Shown here: in pieces, positions 10,736 to 22,435 of the stretch | Position numbering within the stretch: position 1 is the first letter of the stretch | Layout of the letters: each line of letters starts with the position of its first letter | DNA from: Phanerodontia chrysosporium | Taxonomy: Eukaryota; Basidiomycota; Agaricomycetes; Polyporales; Phanerochaetaceae | Direction: 5' to 3' | Assembly (NCBI GenBank): GCA_001910725.1 | Contig: MJGA01000023.1 | Coordinates: 310,001 to 374,000, forward strand | Length of the DNA stretch: 64,000 nucleotides | Notes under the pieces: generated by a model | What the model was told of the DNA's origin: nothing | Seen by the model: only the letters and a program-made list of their open reading frames with translations | Databases searched by the model: none | Program-made: the position numbers and the translations under genes

Positions 10736-13700
10736 CTATGCGGTCTCGTATGCTATTTCGCTGAATAGCTGCTCGAAGGCCTCTGTACTGTCGCCGATGA
10801 CACCAAAGGTCTCCTGTAATGTCCGCCCGAGATAGTCCAGTTCCTGGATGACGCCGCGCATGGTGATCGCATAGGCAAAGAACAGCAGCTGGCGCGATCC
10901 TTTGACTTCGCGGTTCTTTACCACGTCGAGTTGACGGATAGCGTCGACCTAGGAATATGAGATGAGCTCTTACAGCTCTGCCGAGGAACCGATGACACTC
11001 ACCAGGCGACGCCGGGCGTTCTCGGCGGGTGGCAAGTATGGCGGCAGCGGTGACTTGAGCCGGAATGCCGCCGCGAGCGTCGAGAAGTACAGGATTACGT
11101 TCCCGACCATGTCCCGCCGGTACCTGTTTGTGGGTATAATGAAGTCGCGACGGACGGTCGTGTGCCTACGGATAGAGGAGTCGTCAGGAAAGGCATGAGG
11201 CAAAGCAAGAAGACGACCGCGCACCATTCTTCGCGGGAGCTGACACAACGCATGCTGTGTAGCTTGTCGAGAATCGTCTGCAGGCTTGTGAGCATCGAGC
11301 GATAAAGCTTCACCGGGAACGGGCCCTTCAGGCGCGGCTCGTGCTGCGTTTGTGCGAGTAAGCCTTGCAGTTCGATGAGCTTGATTTGTAGATGGAGCTC
11401 CCTAGAGAGAAGATGTCAACAGGCAATGGTGTAATAAATGAATAGGTACGTACATGGCCATAAACTGGAAGACCGATTCGTTGAGGTGTGAAGATCCCGC
11501 AAGAAGGGACGTCATCTCGGTTGGCTCGCTGCCTTCGATCCGGCCAATGCTGGGCCGGCGTTCTCCCACGAGTTGAACGCTACCAGACGGGTGTACAACC
11601 AACCGATGTTGAGACAGAAACTGACGTTAACGTGAGCATGCGTCAGGCCCGCATACAACGACCCACTTACTCGCCCAGGGCTTTGCCGAGCTCTCTCCTT
11701 GCCTCGATCGGCCACCACCAACGGGAAACAATGGCAGCCCAAACGACACCGACGGTCACCGCCGTCGCGCGATGGAAGGCTATGTCGAAGATAGATATGT
11801 CCTTCTGGCGGAGATTGTAACTGAGGCCGTGTCAGTACCAGAAGAATAGCCAATAGGCGCATCAGCGCTCACCTATACAGGCATGTCAAGTTATAGGTCA
11901 ACAGGACAAAGCGAGCCGAAGTCGCATATTCTGGCTTGGCGACGATGTAGTAGAAGCAGGGTATCGAAAAGAAGAAGCCGAAGATCGAGAGAACCCATGG
12001 ATTTTCTGGGAATGCTGTCCATATTGCCACGGCGGTTGCTGCTCCGATTCTGAGCACTGATGTAAGTATTTGACGACGCTCTCAGTCGTGCCTGCGACTT
12101 ACAAGGTACCGAGAACACGATGTAGTCCGAGGAAATTTGTCTGCAGACTGAATCAGCAAAGGTACTAGAGCCATGTAGGTATGCACTTACTGCTCCAATG
12201 GTGGGCGATATGACCACAAAGAACTGAATGGAGCGGTGAGCGAGGCTTTAGTCCTACATGAAAGAATAGCCTACCGAGATTAGGGCCCACTCTCCTCTAT
12301 ACTCTACGAAGATGGGCCTAGTGACGTCGAAGAAAGCCGGGGCAGCGAGCATGGCAGTCGCCATCCCAGCCTTGATTGCGTAGCGCATGTCGTTTTGTTT
12401 CAGCCTGTCTCCGAGGGACCATAGTGACTGTCCAATGCGCTCGAAGAACGTCAGGTCTTCGCGAGCCGGTGTTTGTTTTGTATTCGGTGCGTGTGGCTTG
12501 ATCTTTGGGAACGCTACGGCTCTGTGGGCGGGATCAGGTAGGAAGTACGCAGCTGAATGGGTATGAGCACGAACGCCTGACCGGCACTGGTAGCGACCAC
12601 GTACAAAGTCTCTTACGCATTCCGCTTTGTCGTTTCTCGGTCGCCGTGTAGCGCAGGCGTCTGATCCTGCGCTGCACATAATACCAAGGTCTCAATAGCC
12701 TCTGCAAACTAGTCTCGCGCTGCATATTGCAGATCCGGCTCATCGCGTCGACGAGCGAAATCAGCTCTTTGGAGAACTCCTGCAATGTAAAGAAGAAGCT
12801 GAACAGCGTGAGTGTTTAGAGTATGCCAGCAAGGACGAGAAGACGTACAAATACACCAGGAAAATGCTCTCGCTGTCCGAGCCCATGAGCATGGAGTTAT
12901 CGTCCCCAGCTGTTTTGAGAGATTCCACGGAGTCTTCGATGCCGCCCGTGCCCTTCCGGTATAGCCGAAGCACGGCATGGTTTGAGGTGCTCTCGAAGGT
13001 GAATAGTGCGCGCTCGAGGTGGTCTGCGAGATCATGGAACTCTTCCGGTTTCAACTCCTCGTCCACCCTGTGCTGCGGGTCGTTGAATGCCTCTCGCAGT
13101 CGCTTCAAGCTGGATGTACACGCGGTCTGTGATCGTCGTGGTCAATTTCTGCAGCTCTGGCAGAAGTGAGAACTTACCGAGAGTGCTTTCAACGGCGGGC
13201 CAAGGTCATCGATGACGTCTCCAAAAGCATCAGCTGCCGCCTGCAGCAGCGCCGTGTCATCGTCATGGGTGCCATCCGTTGCATCAATCCCGTTCAGATC
13301 CACCGCCTTGCCCTTGCCATTGCCATTTGAGGCAGCAGTAGCATTCGTACGGGTGCGTGTACGTCCTGTCGGCTGTTTCGGAAGCTTGAGGCGGCCGTCT
13401 CTGCTTGCTTTGACGAGCTCGTATTGCACGCTGATGCCGCTCCGGAGACCGTTGAGGTGTTGACCAAGGCGATTGAGGCTGCCGACAGCGTCCTCGTATG
13501 CTTGACCAAGGTGCGCACGAGGCGAGCTGTCTGCGAGTCCGAGCGTCGCTGCGGAGAGCGCAGCCTCGGGCTTTCCTGGTCCGCCCACGAGCCGCTCGCT
13601 CTGCGCCTCGGCAAGGTCCTTCTTGAGCTTGGTAAAGCTGTTCTGGTGGTCCTTGGCGGCCTTGTCGAGTGCATCTTGGCTCACGAGTAGCAGCGGTTCC

Positions 13701-15254
13701 TCGAGCAGGAACGTCTGCGTTATCATCGTGAGTAGCGTCGCGAACGAGTCAAGTGTCTGTGTCATTGTCCGCTGGAGATTCCGTGTCGCGCGTTGCGGCC
13801 AGAATATGAAGCATATGAGATTTGAAATGAGCGAGCCGACGAGAATGATGAAGCAGACTTGGAGTAGAGTCTCCAATCCGCCTTCCTTGACGACACTGCA
13901 GAGTGTTCAGGTATTGTTATTTACTGGAGAATGGAGAACTTACACGACGAATAGGATGATGGAGGTCATGCTGCAGGCTGAATGGCACATGAGCGATGAA
14001 CTTGATGATTCGCCTACGAAACGTACCTGTATTGAACGTAGGCTTGCCCATCCACATTTTCATGTACGCCATGGCGGACATGCCGATGCCGATCCAGAGG
14101 ATCACCAAGGAATCTGCGAGCCATTCCCATCCCGGCTGAACCTCGAAGAACCAATACATGGACATGCTCCCCAGAGAGATAAAGGTCGCGTATAGGACGC
14201 CCATCAGGCAGAACGCATCTGCTTCGAACATGGCGCCAACAGTTTTGGCTGGGTTGAAATAAACGGCACTGTCGTACCTCATCAACATGGGCAGAGGTCG
14301 CAAATGCACAGAAACTCACACAGTGGCGACCATATGACCGGACGGAGACGGTACGCGTTCGCCGGGACCATTTCCCGTCAAGTCTGCGATGAAACTCGAC
14401 AGGTATGGATTGAAGGTGAACAGACTGCCTACGAAGTATGCGATGGCGCACTTCAAGATGTTGCGCTGCACGAGGGAAAGAGTCGGTACTTTGAGCCAGG
14501 CGAGTCGCCTTCTAGGAGTCTCATCCACTGTTGGTACAGAAGAGTTGTGTTCTTGGGCGGACGCGTCCGAACTTGAGGCAATTGTACTGTGATCCATAAC
14601 GTCCGGGGTGTTGCCTCCCTCCGGCTCTGCCGTCATGGGCCGATTCAAATCATATCCGGGAGAAGGCAACGGCGCTGGCGACTCTCGTTGTGACGAGTTG
14701 CGGACTATAGACAGGACGTCTCGCACGCTCTCCCTTGCCGTAGGCCGTCGCATGATCGATGTTGAATGCGCGTGCTCCTGCGCGTCTTCGTCGTTGTGGC
14801 CGATGAGTTCTCCGAAGACGGACCACTCTTTGTCCTTCGCGTGGGGTCGTTGTCGGCTGCGACGTGGGAAACGCAGAAACGAGGTGGTCGCATCCGTGAC
14901 AGTGGCGATGGACGAGTGGCGATGGACGGCTGCGGGGGTAGCTGAGGACGAGGAGGCGCTTCTCTGATAGTCAGGGCGCGACGGGCCCGCGGCAGTCGCG
15001 GTTTGGGCGTGTTCATTGCCACCCTCGGGCGAGCGGAGCGTGCCAGGCGTCTCGGGCGTGAAGTACTCCGTCATTGATTGGCTCGGCAGACTCGACATAT
15101 TCTCAGGTGACCCTACGAGCTGACGCCAGTTCCCATCCTCGACTGCGTCTATGCCTTGTTGGGGTACAGGGATGGTAACTGGCCTCGAATCAGGGGTGCC
15201 GGCAGGAGGGACGTCGTGCATGAGTGGGCCTTGTTCGAGCGGATGCGATGACAT
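10736..15254 (-). CDS. Large FUSC/ArAE-type membrane protein (BRE4-like), one frame break
   Basis: This looks like the fungal family with a 6-TM putative ER-transporter N domain followed by a FUSC-like C half (yeast Bre4-type, aromatic-acid-exporter-like). Substrate is unknown. The start at 15254 opens a cytosolic low-complexity region of about 270 residues. Membrane segments follow: NILKCAIAYFVGSLFTFNPY, CLMGVLYATFISLGSMSMYW, LADSLVILWIGIGMSAMAYM, VCFIILVGSLISNLICFIFW. A long helical middle (DALDKAAKDHQNSFTKLKKD) leads to a second membrane block (AIKAGMATAMLAAPAFFDV, WVLSIFGFFFSIPCFYYIVA, VGVVWAAIVSRWWWP). The C-terminus is FEQLFSEIAYETA, stop at 10736. About a dozen short introns are visible, and the product would be roughly 1,250 aa. 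One base is missing near 11,564 in a G run between AFNSW and GERRPSIGRIEGSE. The gene is convergent with the API5 homologue. Confidence 0.85.
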
Positions 15255-15885
15255 GATGCACTCTATCTAGCAAGAAATCAGCTTCGTTCATTTCCGACAG
15301 GCTAGCAGGTGTGGCGAGCTGCCCGAAAGCATGCAGCCCAACCTGACATGACGTGATACCTGGGGATTCACTCACGGTGTGGACAAAGTTAACTGCGATA
15401 CCGCTACCAAGCAACCATTAGACCACCCTGCCATCCTTCAGGTTGGGGACTCTGCGCACTGTTAATCTTGACTTGCAGGGTCTTCGTCATGCACAACGCT
15501 CGAACGCGTACACGATGTATTCGTTGTTTTGTGATAGAGCCAGATGCTTATAGTTGACAGCACCGCCTATGGTAACTAAAACTCGAGGCAGAGCTACACC
15601 CTTCAGCAAACAACGCAGGAACCAGGTCTTCTGACATCACATACGGTGTACACGGCGAGCTTCCGCTTCCTAGGTGCGGACACTGGCTCTAACCTCCGAA
15701 GTCGTACAGTCGTACAGTCGACACAAGGCAGGGAGAACAGGGGTACGTGTCTATCGAGATTGGAGGGGATGATAATTCACTTCGAAGGTGCTCGACACAC
15801 TTCGGACATTTCGCCGTCAGGTGTCTCAGACGCGGTCTTGCACAGCACTACGTTCATGAATGGCTGTCAGCGGCCAAACTCCTAA
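15255..15885. other. Intergenic, 5' region of the FUSC-like gene up to the tRNA
   Basis: No gene recognised. The left part is the promoter and leader of the minus-strand membrane-protein gene. There is a short direct repeat GTCGTACAGTCGTACAGTCG near 15,702-15,721. Confidence 0.4.
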
Positions 15886-15999
15886 GGCACTATAGCCAAG
15901 TGGTTAAGGCGACTGATTCGAATAGTAGCAGGTCCTCCTCCTGCGCTGTAGATTATCAGTTGGGGTTCCCCCGCGTAGGTTCAAATCCTGCTGGTGTCG
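15886..15999 (+). tRNA. tRNA-Ser(CGA) with a 32-nt intron
   Basis: The acceptor arm GGCACTA (15886-15892) pairs with TGGTGTC (15992-15998), with discriminator G at 15999. The D arm is GCC..GGC. The anticodon stem is ACTGA (15912-15916) with TCAGT (15956-15960). The loop reads TT-CGA-A, so the anticodon is CGA (Ser, UCG codons). The intron occupies 15923-15954, directly after position 37, as is usual for nuclear tRNA genes. A long variable arm (TGGGGTTCCCC) and the discriminator G fit class II tRNA-Ser. The T arm is GTAGG-TTCAAAT-CCTGC. A TTTT at 16005-16008 can serve as the Pol III terminator. All stems were paired by eye. Confidence 0.88.
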
Positions 16000-16624
16000 T
16001 CCTCTTTTCCTTTTCCTTTCTACCTTTTGCCCAGCGTGCGGTGGAGAAAGCAAACTGTGTGTCTAGGAAGTTGGTACATCTGTATTTATAACGTTTCACC
16101 GTCCAATATCGTTTCGAGCATATACTATCTCTGCGTGAGAAGTTGTCCGGTCTCTGGTGCGCGTCCCTATCGACCAGGCGGCCTTCACAGTCGGATGGTG
16201 TATCGCAGTGCTCGCAGACTAAACGTAGAATGCACCATATGTGAATGTACTGGAGCCTATGCATATTAATCTTTCTACTTTTCAGGAGTGAATGTTTCGG
16301 TTGATCGTAAGGAATCGCAGGTAACCATTGTGATAGGTGTTAGAACCAATATGTAGCAAGGTTTCACGTCGATCGCCGCTAGTCTCAGTAGTGCATGTGG
16401 TAACGGCGAAATAAATCTAGTCTTGTTACAGACTTTGACAGCATCAAGAAGGATGTGTTCCATCACGAGCACAAAGGCTATACACGCAGACGCCCAGAGT
16501 TCTTTATATTGGAGCGGTCTTTGTTTTTGTCTCCTCATCTTCACCTTCACCACCGGGCATCTCTCCCTCCCCGCCCATTTTTCCGTTCCTGTCACGACCC
16601 TAATCCTCCGCCGTCTGAGGCAGG
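16000..16624. other. Intergenic and chitinase promoter
   Basis: No gene seen. A TTTATATTGG at 16503-16512 is a possible TATA element, followed by a pyrimidine-rich CT tract (about 16,520-16,600) of the type found before many fungal transcription starts. Confidence 0.4.
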
Positions 16625-18511
16625 ATGCTTTCTTTCCTTACCCTTCCGTTCCTTGCTTCAGCAGCTCTCGGTGCAAGTCATTTACCGCGCCGCGACTTCC
16701 ATCACCACCTCGCCCGCGACCTTTCTGCTACCGCAAGCGTGACTAATGCGACCGTCGATATGATTGCTGCTGCGTACTACGCGGGCTGGCACGGCGTCGG
16801 GAACAACTACTACAACTTCACGCTGGACGACGTAGCCTGGACCAAGTATACCCACTTGATCTACGCTTTTGCGTGAGTGCCCCTTCGTATGCTCTCCGTA
16901 CCCTAACTAACTACTGTGCAGCGTTACAGACCCTGCTGCCCCTGAGAATGCGACGCTGGCCGACTCGGACGTGGAGCTTCTCACCGAGTTCGTCGCGAAG
17001 GCCAAGAATAACTCGGTGAAGGCGATGCTCAGCATTGGCGGTTGGACCGGTGGTCGTGCTTTCTCTACCAACGTCGGCTCTGCAGAGAACCGTACTGCTT
17101 TTATCAAGACGGTCGTCGGATTGAAGAACCAGTTCCAGCTCGACGGCATCGACTTTGAGTGCGTCCTGTTTTCATACAATTGTCGTTGGCATATGTCCAT
17201 AACAGGAACGCACCATTCCAGCTGGGAGTATCCCAATGACGCCGGCATTGGTTGTAACGCCGTGAGCCCTAACGACACCGCGAACTTCCTTACGTTCCTC
17301 CAGGAGCTGCGCGCAGACCCGGACGGCAAGGATCTCATTCTTTCCGCCGCGACGCCTGTCCTGCCATGGAAGGACGAGACGGGCTCGCCCAGCACCGATG
17401 TCTCTGGTTTCTCGAAGGTTCTCGACTTCATCACGATCATGAACTACGACGTCTGGGGCAGCTGGAGCAGCGCTGTCGGTCCCAACTCGCCATTGAACGA
17501 CACCTGCGCGGCCGCCGCCAACCAGATGGGTAGCGCCGTCTCGGCTGTGAAGGCCTGGACAGCCGCTGGTATGCCCGCGCATCAGATCGTCCTGGGCGTC
17601 GCTAGCTACGGACACAGCTTCACCGTCCCGCCGAGCGCCGCGTTCACCTCGGGTGACGACAACACCCTAGCTGCGTACCCGGCCTTCAACAGCACCTCGT
17701 TCCCGCTCGGTGATGGATGGGATGGCCCTCAGGGTACCGACGTCTGTGGTGTCACAAACAACAACCCGGGCGGCAACTGGGACTACTGGGGACTCGTTAG
17801 CGAAGGCTGGGTCTGGCCTAACGGCACTGCCCGCCCTGGCATCGAGAGCCGCTTCGATGAGTGCAGCCAGACGGTAAGCCGTCCGAGTGCAATTTGCGTG
17901 CGAGCATTTCTGACCGACGTCTATAGCCGTATGTCTACAACAAGACCTCCCAGATCATGGTCTCGTTCGACGACCCTGCTGCGTTCAAGGCTAAGGGCGA
18001 GTTCATCCTATCCGCCGGTCTTCGCGGCTTCAACATCTGGGAGGCAGGCGGTGACTTCAAGGATTACCTCCTCGATGCGATCAGTGTCGCCACTGGCATG
18101 CAGGACGAGGATGACGGCGACTGCGGCGACGACACGAGCAGCACCGCACCAGTCGTCACTGCCACGATCTCTGTCCACGCGTCTGCTGGCACCCCTGCTG
18201 TGACCCACACTCCCGAGCCCGTCGCCCCGTCTCCGGTGTCCGGTGGCGGCAACAACGACGCGAGCCCGTCGCCGCCCGCTGCTCACACCACGGCACCTGT
18301 CCTCGCTAACGGAGGCAACGGCGGCGATGATGACGACTGCGATGACGAGTCCTCATCGAGCCCCGCTGCAGCCACCGCCACGCCTACGCCCGCGAACAAC
18401 TCTGGCTCGGGCGACGACGATGACTGCGACGATGACGAGCCCTCGACCACTCCGGCTGCCGCGACGCCCACGCCGACTTCTACTGGAGGCGATGACGACT
18501 GCGATGACTAA
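16625..18511 (+). CDS. Secreted GH18 chitinase with an acidic Asp-Cys repeat tail
   Basis: Reaction: GH18 endochitinases cut beta-1,4-linked N-acetylglucosamine by substrate-assisted catalysis, acting outside the cell on fungal wall or foreign chitin. Exons 16625-16872, 16922-17158, 17222-17873 and 17927-18511 join to 573 aa without a break. A signal peptide (MLSFLTLPFLASAALGASHL) is followed by a dibasic site. The TIM barrel shows YYAGWHGVGNNYYNF, VKAMLSIGGWTGGRAFS and the catalytic DGIDFDWEYP, whose last Glu is the acid/base; the second intron splits this motif. MNYDVWGSW and GFNIWEAGGDF complete the barrel. Several N-glycosylation sequons are present. There is no carbohydrate-binding module. 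From about residue 440 the protein is a Pro/Ser/Thr/Ala linker holding repeated DDDCDD-type units and ending GGDDDCDD. No GPI signal is seen. Confidence 0.93.
18130..18508 (+). repeat. Asp-Cys repeat units in the chitinase tail
   Basis: Inside the chitinase reading frame, three near-identical units DDDDCDDE, DDDDCDDD and DDDCDD are spaced by 35-40 residues of Ser/Thr/Pro/Ala linker. A looser copy, DGDCGDD, comes before them at about 18,115. Each unit carries exactly one cysteine. Confidence 0.7.
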
Positions 18512-19227
18512 GTCGCGCCCGCTCCGAGCTCTCCCACTGAAAGCATCACGGAAGATTCCCTAACAGGACCCATATATCCATCCTCCCTCCACACTCACCC
18601 CGGAGAGATGCCACTCACGACTCCTGCGACGCTTGCGTCGCCCGATACCGCGGCTCGTGATATCGTCTTACATTACATCTTTTACGTGCGACACGGTCGA
18701 GCCGTGCGCCGTCGCTCATTGTACATAGCCCTTCATTTGTTGCTGTTGTGTTATCGCTGCTCCGATTCTCTTGTGTATGTGTACCGTGTACATATTTTTG
18801 CCGCCCTTAGAGGCCCGCTAGAATATATGCTGTTGACTGGCTAGTTTATTTTGAGTCTTGAGACAATACTCCTGCCTTCCTGCGGTGTGTCGTTCGCTGC
18901 CATGCCCCTTTATCCTCTGGCGTCACCGACGCCACCAAGCCTCTGCCTTCCAAAAACGTCTCTCTCACACCACGAGGCGTACATCCACATGCTTGCGAGC
19001 CACAGGTGACCAGAAGAGTAGGACACGCGGCGTCCAAAGGACTCCTTGATAATCAAAGTAAGATAAACCTAGAAATACATATTTAGACTTTACAGTATAC
19101 TAGCGGCCCGATTCGATAATTTTGAGTGGCGACTTCTACTCTCTGGAAGACACGAAAATTCTCCAACGATGTGCACACGAGGCGGTGGAAGTGTCCTGAA
19201 GACCAATCCGGCTTATTCCGAAGGAGG
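18512..19227. other. Intergenic, between convergent genes
   Basis: No gene seen. It contains the 3' regions of the chitinase (plus) and the multi-span membrane protein (minus). Confidence 0.4.
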
Positions 19228-20592
19228 TTATCGCACGCACGGGTAGCAGAGACCCTCGACAGCGATGTTCGCCTGCCACATACCGAGGCGGCGCACGAGG
19301 CGGAGCATCGCAGGGGCAGGGAGGACGAGGGCAAAGGACACCGGCACCACGCAGACAAGGAATAGTGACAGGAGCAACGTGAGCGGCGGCTTGAGCACGA
19401 GGAAGTAGAAGAGCGGGGTGTACGACGTCGCATCCGTGAAGAGCGCGTAGGCATTCTTGTAGAACGACCGCTCCTTCAGCGGGCGGAGGGCCACACCACG
19501 CTCGAGCTCCGCAGGCGTCGGCAGCCGTGTGCGCGTGAAGATCGGTGGCGGCGGGCTGGGGACGGGGAAGAAGAGCGGCCGATGAAACGCACTCTGCAGT
19601 GCGAGCTCCCCACGCGCGAAGGCGCGGGCGCCGATGAGGTCGAGGAAGCAAAGCACCGCGCCAAGCGGCAGCGCCATGAGCGTTGTCGTGCCTGTCTAGA
19701 TAGCACACGGAGAACACAGATAAGGGACATCAGTGCCTTGTCGGGCCGCGGCGTGGAGCAGGACTCACCAGCGTGAACACGAAGAGGTATACCCATGCCG
19801 CGAGGGCATATGGAAAGTTGAGCACGAGCAGGTGGAAGAGCGCTGAATAATACGCCTTCTTCGTCATCGGACGGAAATACCGTGCCCACCGCCCGCGCCG
19901 TCTCGCCGGCAGCGCCCTTGGGCTGCCTCCGCTCCGGACAGCTGCGACGCCTCGGGGCACTGCGTGCGACGTTGGCGAGTCGAGGGCGTCGTCCGAGTCC
20001 GATTCGAGCGGCTCAGCCTCCTCAGGGTCGAGATCGCAGTCGCGGTCAGGGTGGAATGCGGAGATAAACGTCTGCGCGAAGGACGGTGCGCACGACGCTG
20101 CGGAGTGCACCGTGCTCGACACCGAGATGGTGCGCTGTCGGCGGCTTATTCCACACGGGGGTAGCCGCGGGCTTGCGCTGGCCAGCAAGGGGGTGTGTTC
20201 AGTCGCCTCGTGATAAGGGACATGCTCGACTTCCGTGCTCGGAACGGCGAGGCGGAGTCGTAGTCTGAGAGGCCGTCTGTGCTCGTTGAGGGTACCTGCA
20301 GGTGGTCCCATGGCTCGGAGGCTATTCCTGGTGCCGACTGGGTACCAGGGACGGTTCTTCGTCTTCGTCCTGAACGTGTTGTGCGCTGTCTGCGCTCGCG
20401 CGAAGGATACGGAGGTGGTGGCTCGTTTGGGGGTGTCGTGGAGAGAATAACAACGGGCGTGGGTGCATGGTGGAGGATGGGCGATGCTGCAGCTGAGCCA
20501 GACATGGCTAGGAAGAGCAGCTCTCTGGCGAGATGGTTGTTCAGAGAGACTTGCGAGTTTGCAGTGTCCAGGGGCTCGTGATTGGGCACCAT
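19228..20592 (-). CDS. Multi-span membrane protein of unknown function (one frame break)
   Basis: Exons on the minus strand are 19769-20592 and 19228-19695. Adding one base for a break near 20,245 gives 1,293 nt (430 aa), with the frame running cleanly to the stop. The first half is Pro/Arg/Ser-rich and likely cytosolic (ARELLFLAMSGSAAASPIL near the start). The second half has hydrophobic spans: YSALFHLLVLNFPYALAAWV, TTTLMALPLGAVLCFLDLIG and a double span LTLLLSLFLVCVVPVSFALV, ending with MWQANIAVEGLCYPCVR. The layout, with a membrane pair, an 'ARAFARGELALQ' loop and a second pair, recalls the four-TM 'putative sensor' domain found in bacteria and fungi; that match is weak. The break lies in a run of C between SDYDSASPF and STEVEHVPYHEATEH. 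Confidence 0.6.
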
Positions 20593-20863
20593 TATCGGCG
20601 CTTGCTACCACGTGGCGATCACTCCATCAACGCTTATTTCGGGCGTCTGAATCGGACCCCGCGCCCGAGGATGCGCCGCTGCGTCCGCTCCCACCACCGT
20701 CTTCCCCGCGCAGACCTCCAGTTTGTATAGCATGCGTTAACCTGAGGTGATACTATCCAGCGATGGCATTATTATCAATATTTATTTCGCTTTATAGTAG
20801 CCATAATATGCGCATATATCCACGCTTTAGCACCTCGTACAACCAACCGAGCTCTTCGTCACA

Positions 20864-22061
20864 ATGAGCCGCCTCCACGTATTCCTCAAGGCACCGACAG
20901 CCCGCCAGTTGAAGGAAGAAACGGTCTTGACGGATACCAGTGGCGCACAATCCAGTCTGGACCGTCTAGCGAGCATTCACATAGTAGACCACGTATGAGC
21001 TTGCTTCCAGAGACATTTCAAGCGGCCAGTCGGAGGATCTCAATGCTGTATGAGAACATCATTTTCAAGGAGACACCCAGCGATGAAGACTCCCTTGATG
21101 TAGAGCTTGATCACGAAGGCAGGACCGTCACCAAAAGCGAAGGTGCGTCTAGCATTTCCGGCTGCTCGACCCTCGCTCTGTCTGATGTCTACCAATAGAG
21201 CCGACTACATTTATCACTTGGCCACTTACACTACCGCGAGACCGTAGTGAATGGAACGAGTCAGCCGCTGAGAATATGCGTGAGACAACTTTCCTGCGTC
21301 CATCCCAGTCTTTTTTCCGCTCGGCCCAAGAAACGCAGGAAACAAACTCCTTCTCCTACTCGCAGCAGATGAGCGGCGACTCGGACGCGTCCGTGACACA
21401 CTTCCCGAGCTTTCACTTCGCACTACAGACGCTGTCTTCTCTCGCGGCTCTGGGACACACGCCCGCGGCAGCCCCGCGTGTGTCCTATCCGTTCGCGGCT
21501 GGGAAGCGCCGCGCGAACATCCTCGTCGTGGTGCTCGAGCTCGAGGGCCCTGACGCGGTGCGCATAAAGCGCGGGGCAGACGCTGGACGCGAAGTCGCCC
21601 TCCTCAAAGTTGTCGTCGGCGACCAGGATGGCGGGATCGCGCGCTTGGTAGCCTGGCGCGAGGTCGCGGAGCAGTGGGGCGGCACACACGGTGGTGAACA
21701 TAGCCCCGCGATGAAAAAGGGAGATGTGGTTTACATGCAGAGTACGTGTCTGTCTTTCGTGTTTTTGTACCTCGTCTCCTCGCAGGAATTGTATCTGACG
21801 GTTTTGACAGACGTCCTCGTGTCGAAGGAGGACACGCCCGCCGCAGATGAGCGAAGCATGTCCACCATCTCGCTTACAGCTTCCCCCGCACTTGGGTCCA
21901 CAATGACCGTCTGCTATCGTACCATGTCGTGGGGAGACGATCCTGCAGACGAGAAACTGCGTCCCGACTTGCGCCTTGGCTACAGCGATGCGGCAGTGCG
22001 CAAAGTTGCGACTCTTGTGCAGTGGTTCCAGAGTACTGCAAGACTGCCCATGCTGGAATGA
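20864..22061 (+). CDS. OB-fold protein, possibly shieldin-2-like
   Basis: Exons: 20864-21142 (or from an ATG at 20995), 21199-21741 and 21811-22061. The N-terminal part is disordered and acidic (DEDSLDVELDHEGRTVTKSE). The C-terminal half has an alternating beta pattern: RRANILVVVLELEGPD, EVALLKVVVGDQDGG, ARLVAWREVAEQWGG, AMKKGDVVYMQNVLVSKED and a closing helix VRKVATLVQWFQ. This order fits a single-strand nucleic-acid-binding OB fold and reminds me of the first OB fold of shieldin complex subunit 2, which protects DNA ends. The match is from memory of the fold pattern and is not proven. If 20864 is the start, one base must be missing near 20,992; starting at 20995 avoids that and gives 313 aa. 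It stands upstream of F-box 1 on the same strand. Confidence 0.55.
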
Positions 22062-22435
22062 CTGGTTGTCCACGACGAGGGTACGTAGGTGGAATCGCCG
22101 TTCTCTGTCTCATTGCTTATGTCTCAGTAGGGTGCTTTGAGAAATACGACACTTCAATGCAATGTGCAACCCACTACCCGCGACGCTGCATGTGGCCGGT
22201 ATGAAAGCGGCACACCGTATCCTGGTCTCCCGAATTTCTGGCTGTCTGCAGCGATACATCAATGGGCTGCTCCGAGGTCTTCGTCCCAAGCACGTGCCGA
22301 TAGATTCATAGGCAAACTCAATCACCGTCGAACTCTAAATACAGCCATATGCCCCAGGAACGATCTCATTCCCTCACCACTTGGTTTCGTTCTGCGACAG
22401 CCCCTGTTGAACCCATATCCCTTCCGCTATTCGCT

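Noticed and set aside
18243..18563. 106-codon Arg/Thr-rich frame inside the chitinase tail
   Set aside because: It is the shifted reading of the low-complexity DDDCDD/linker repeats on the same strand.
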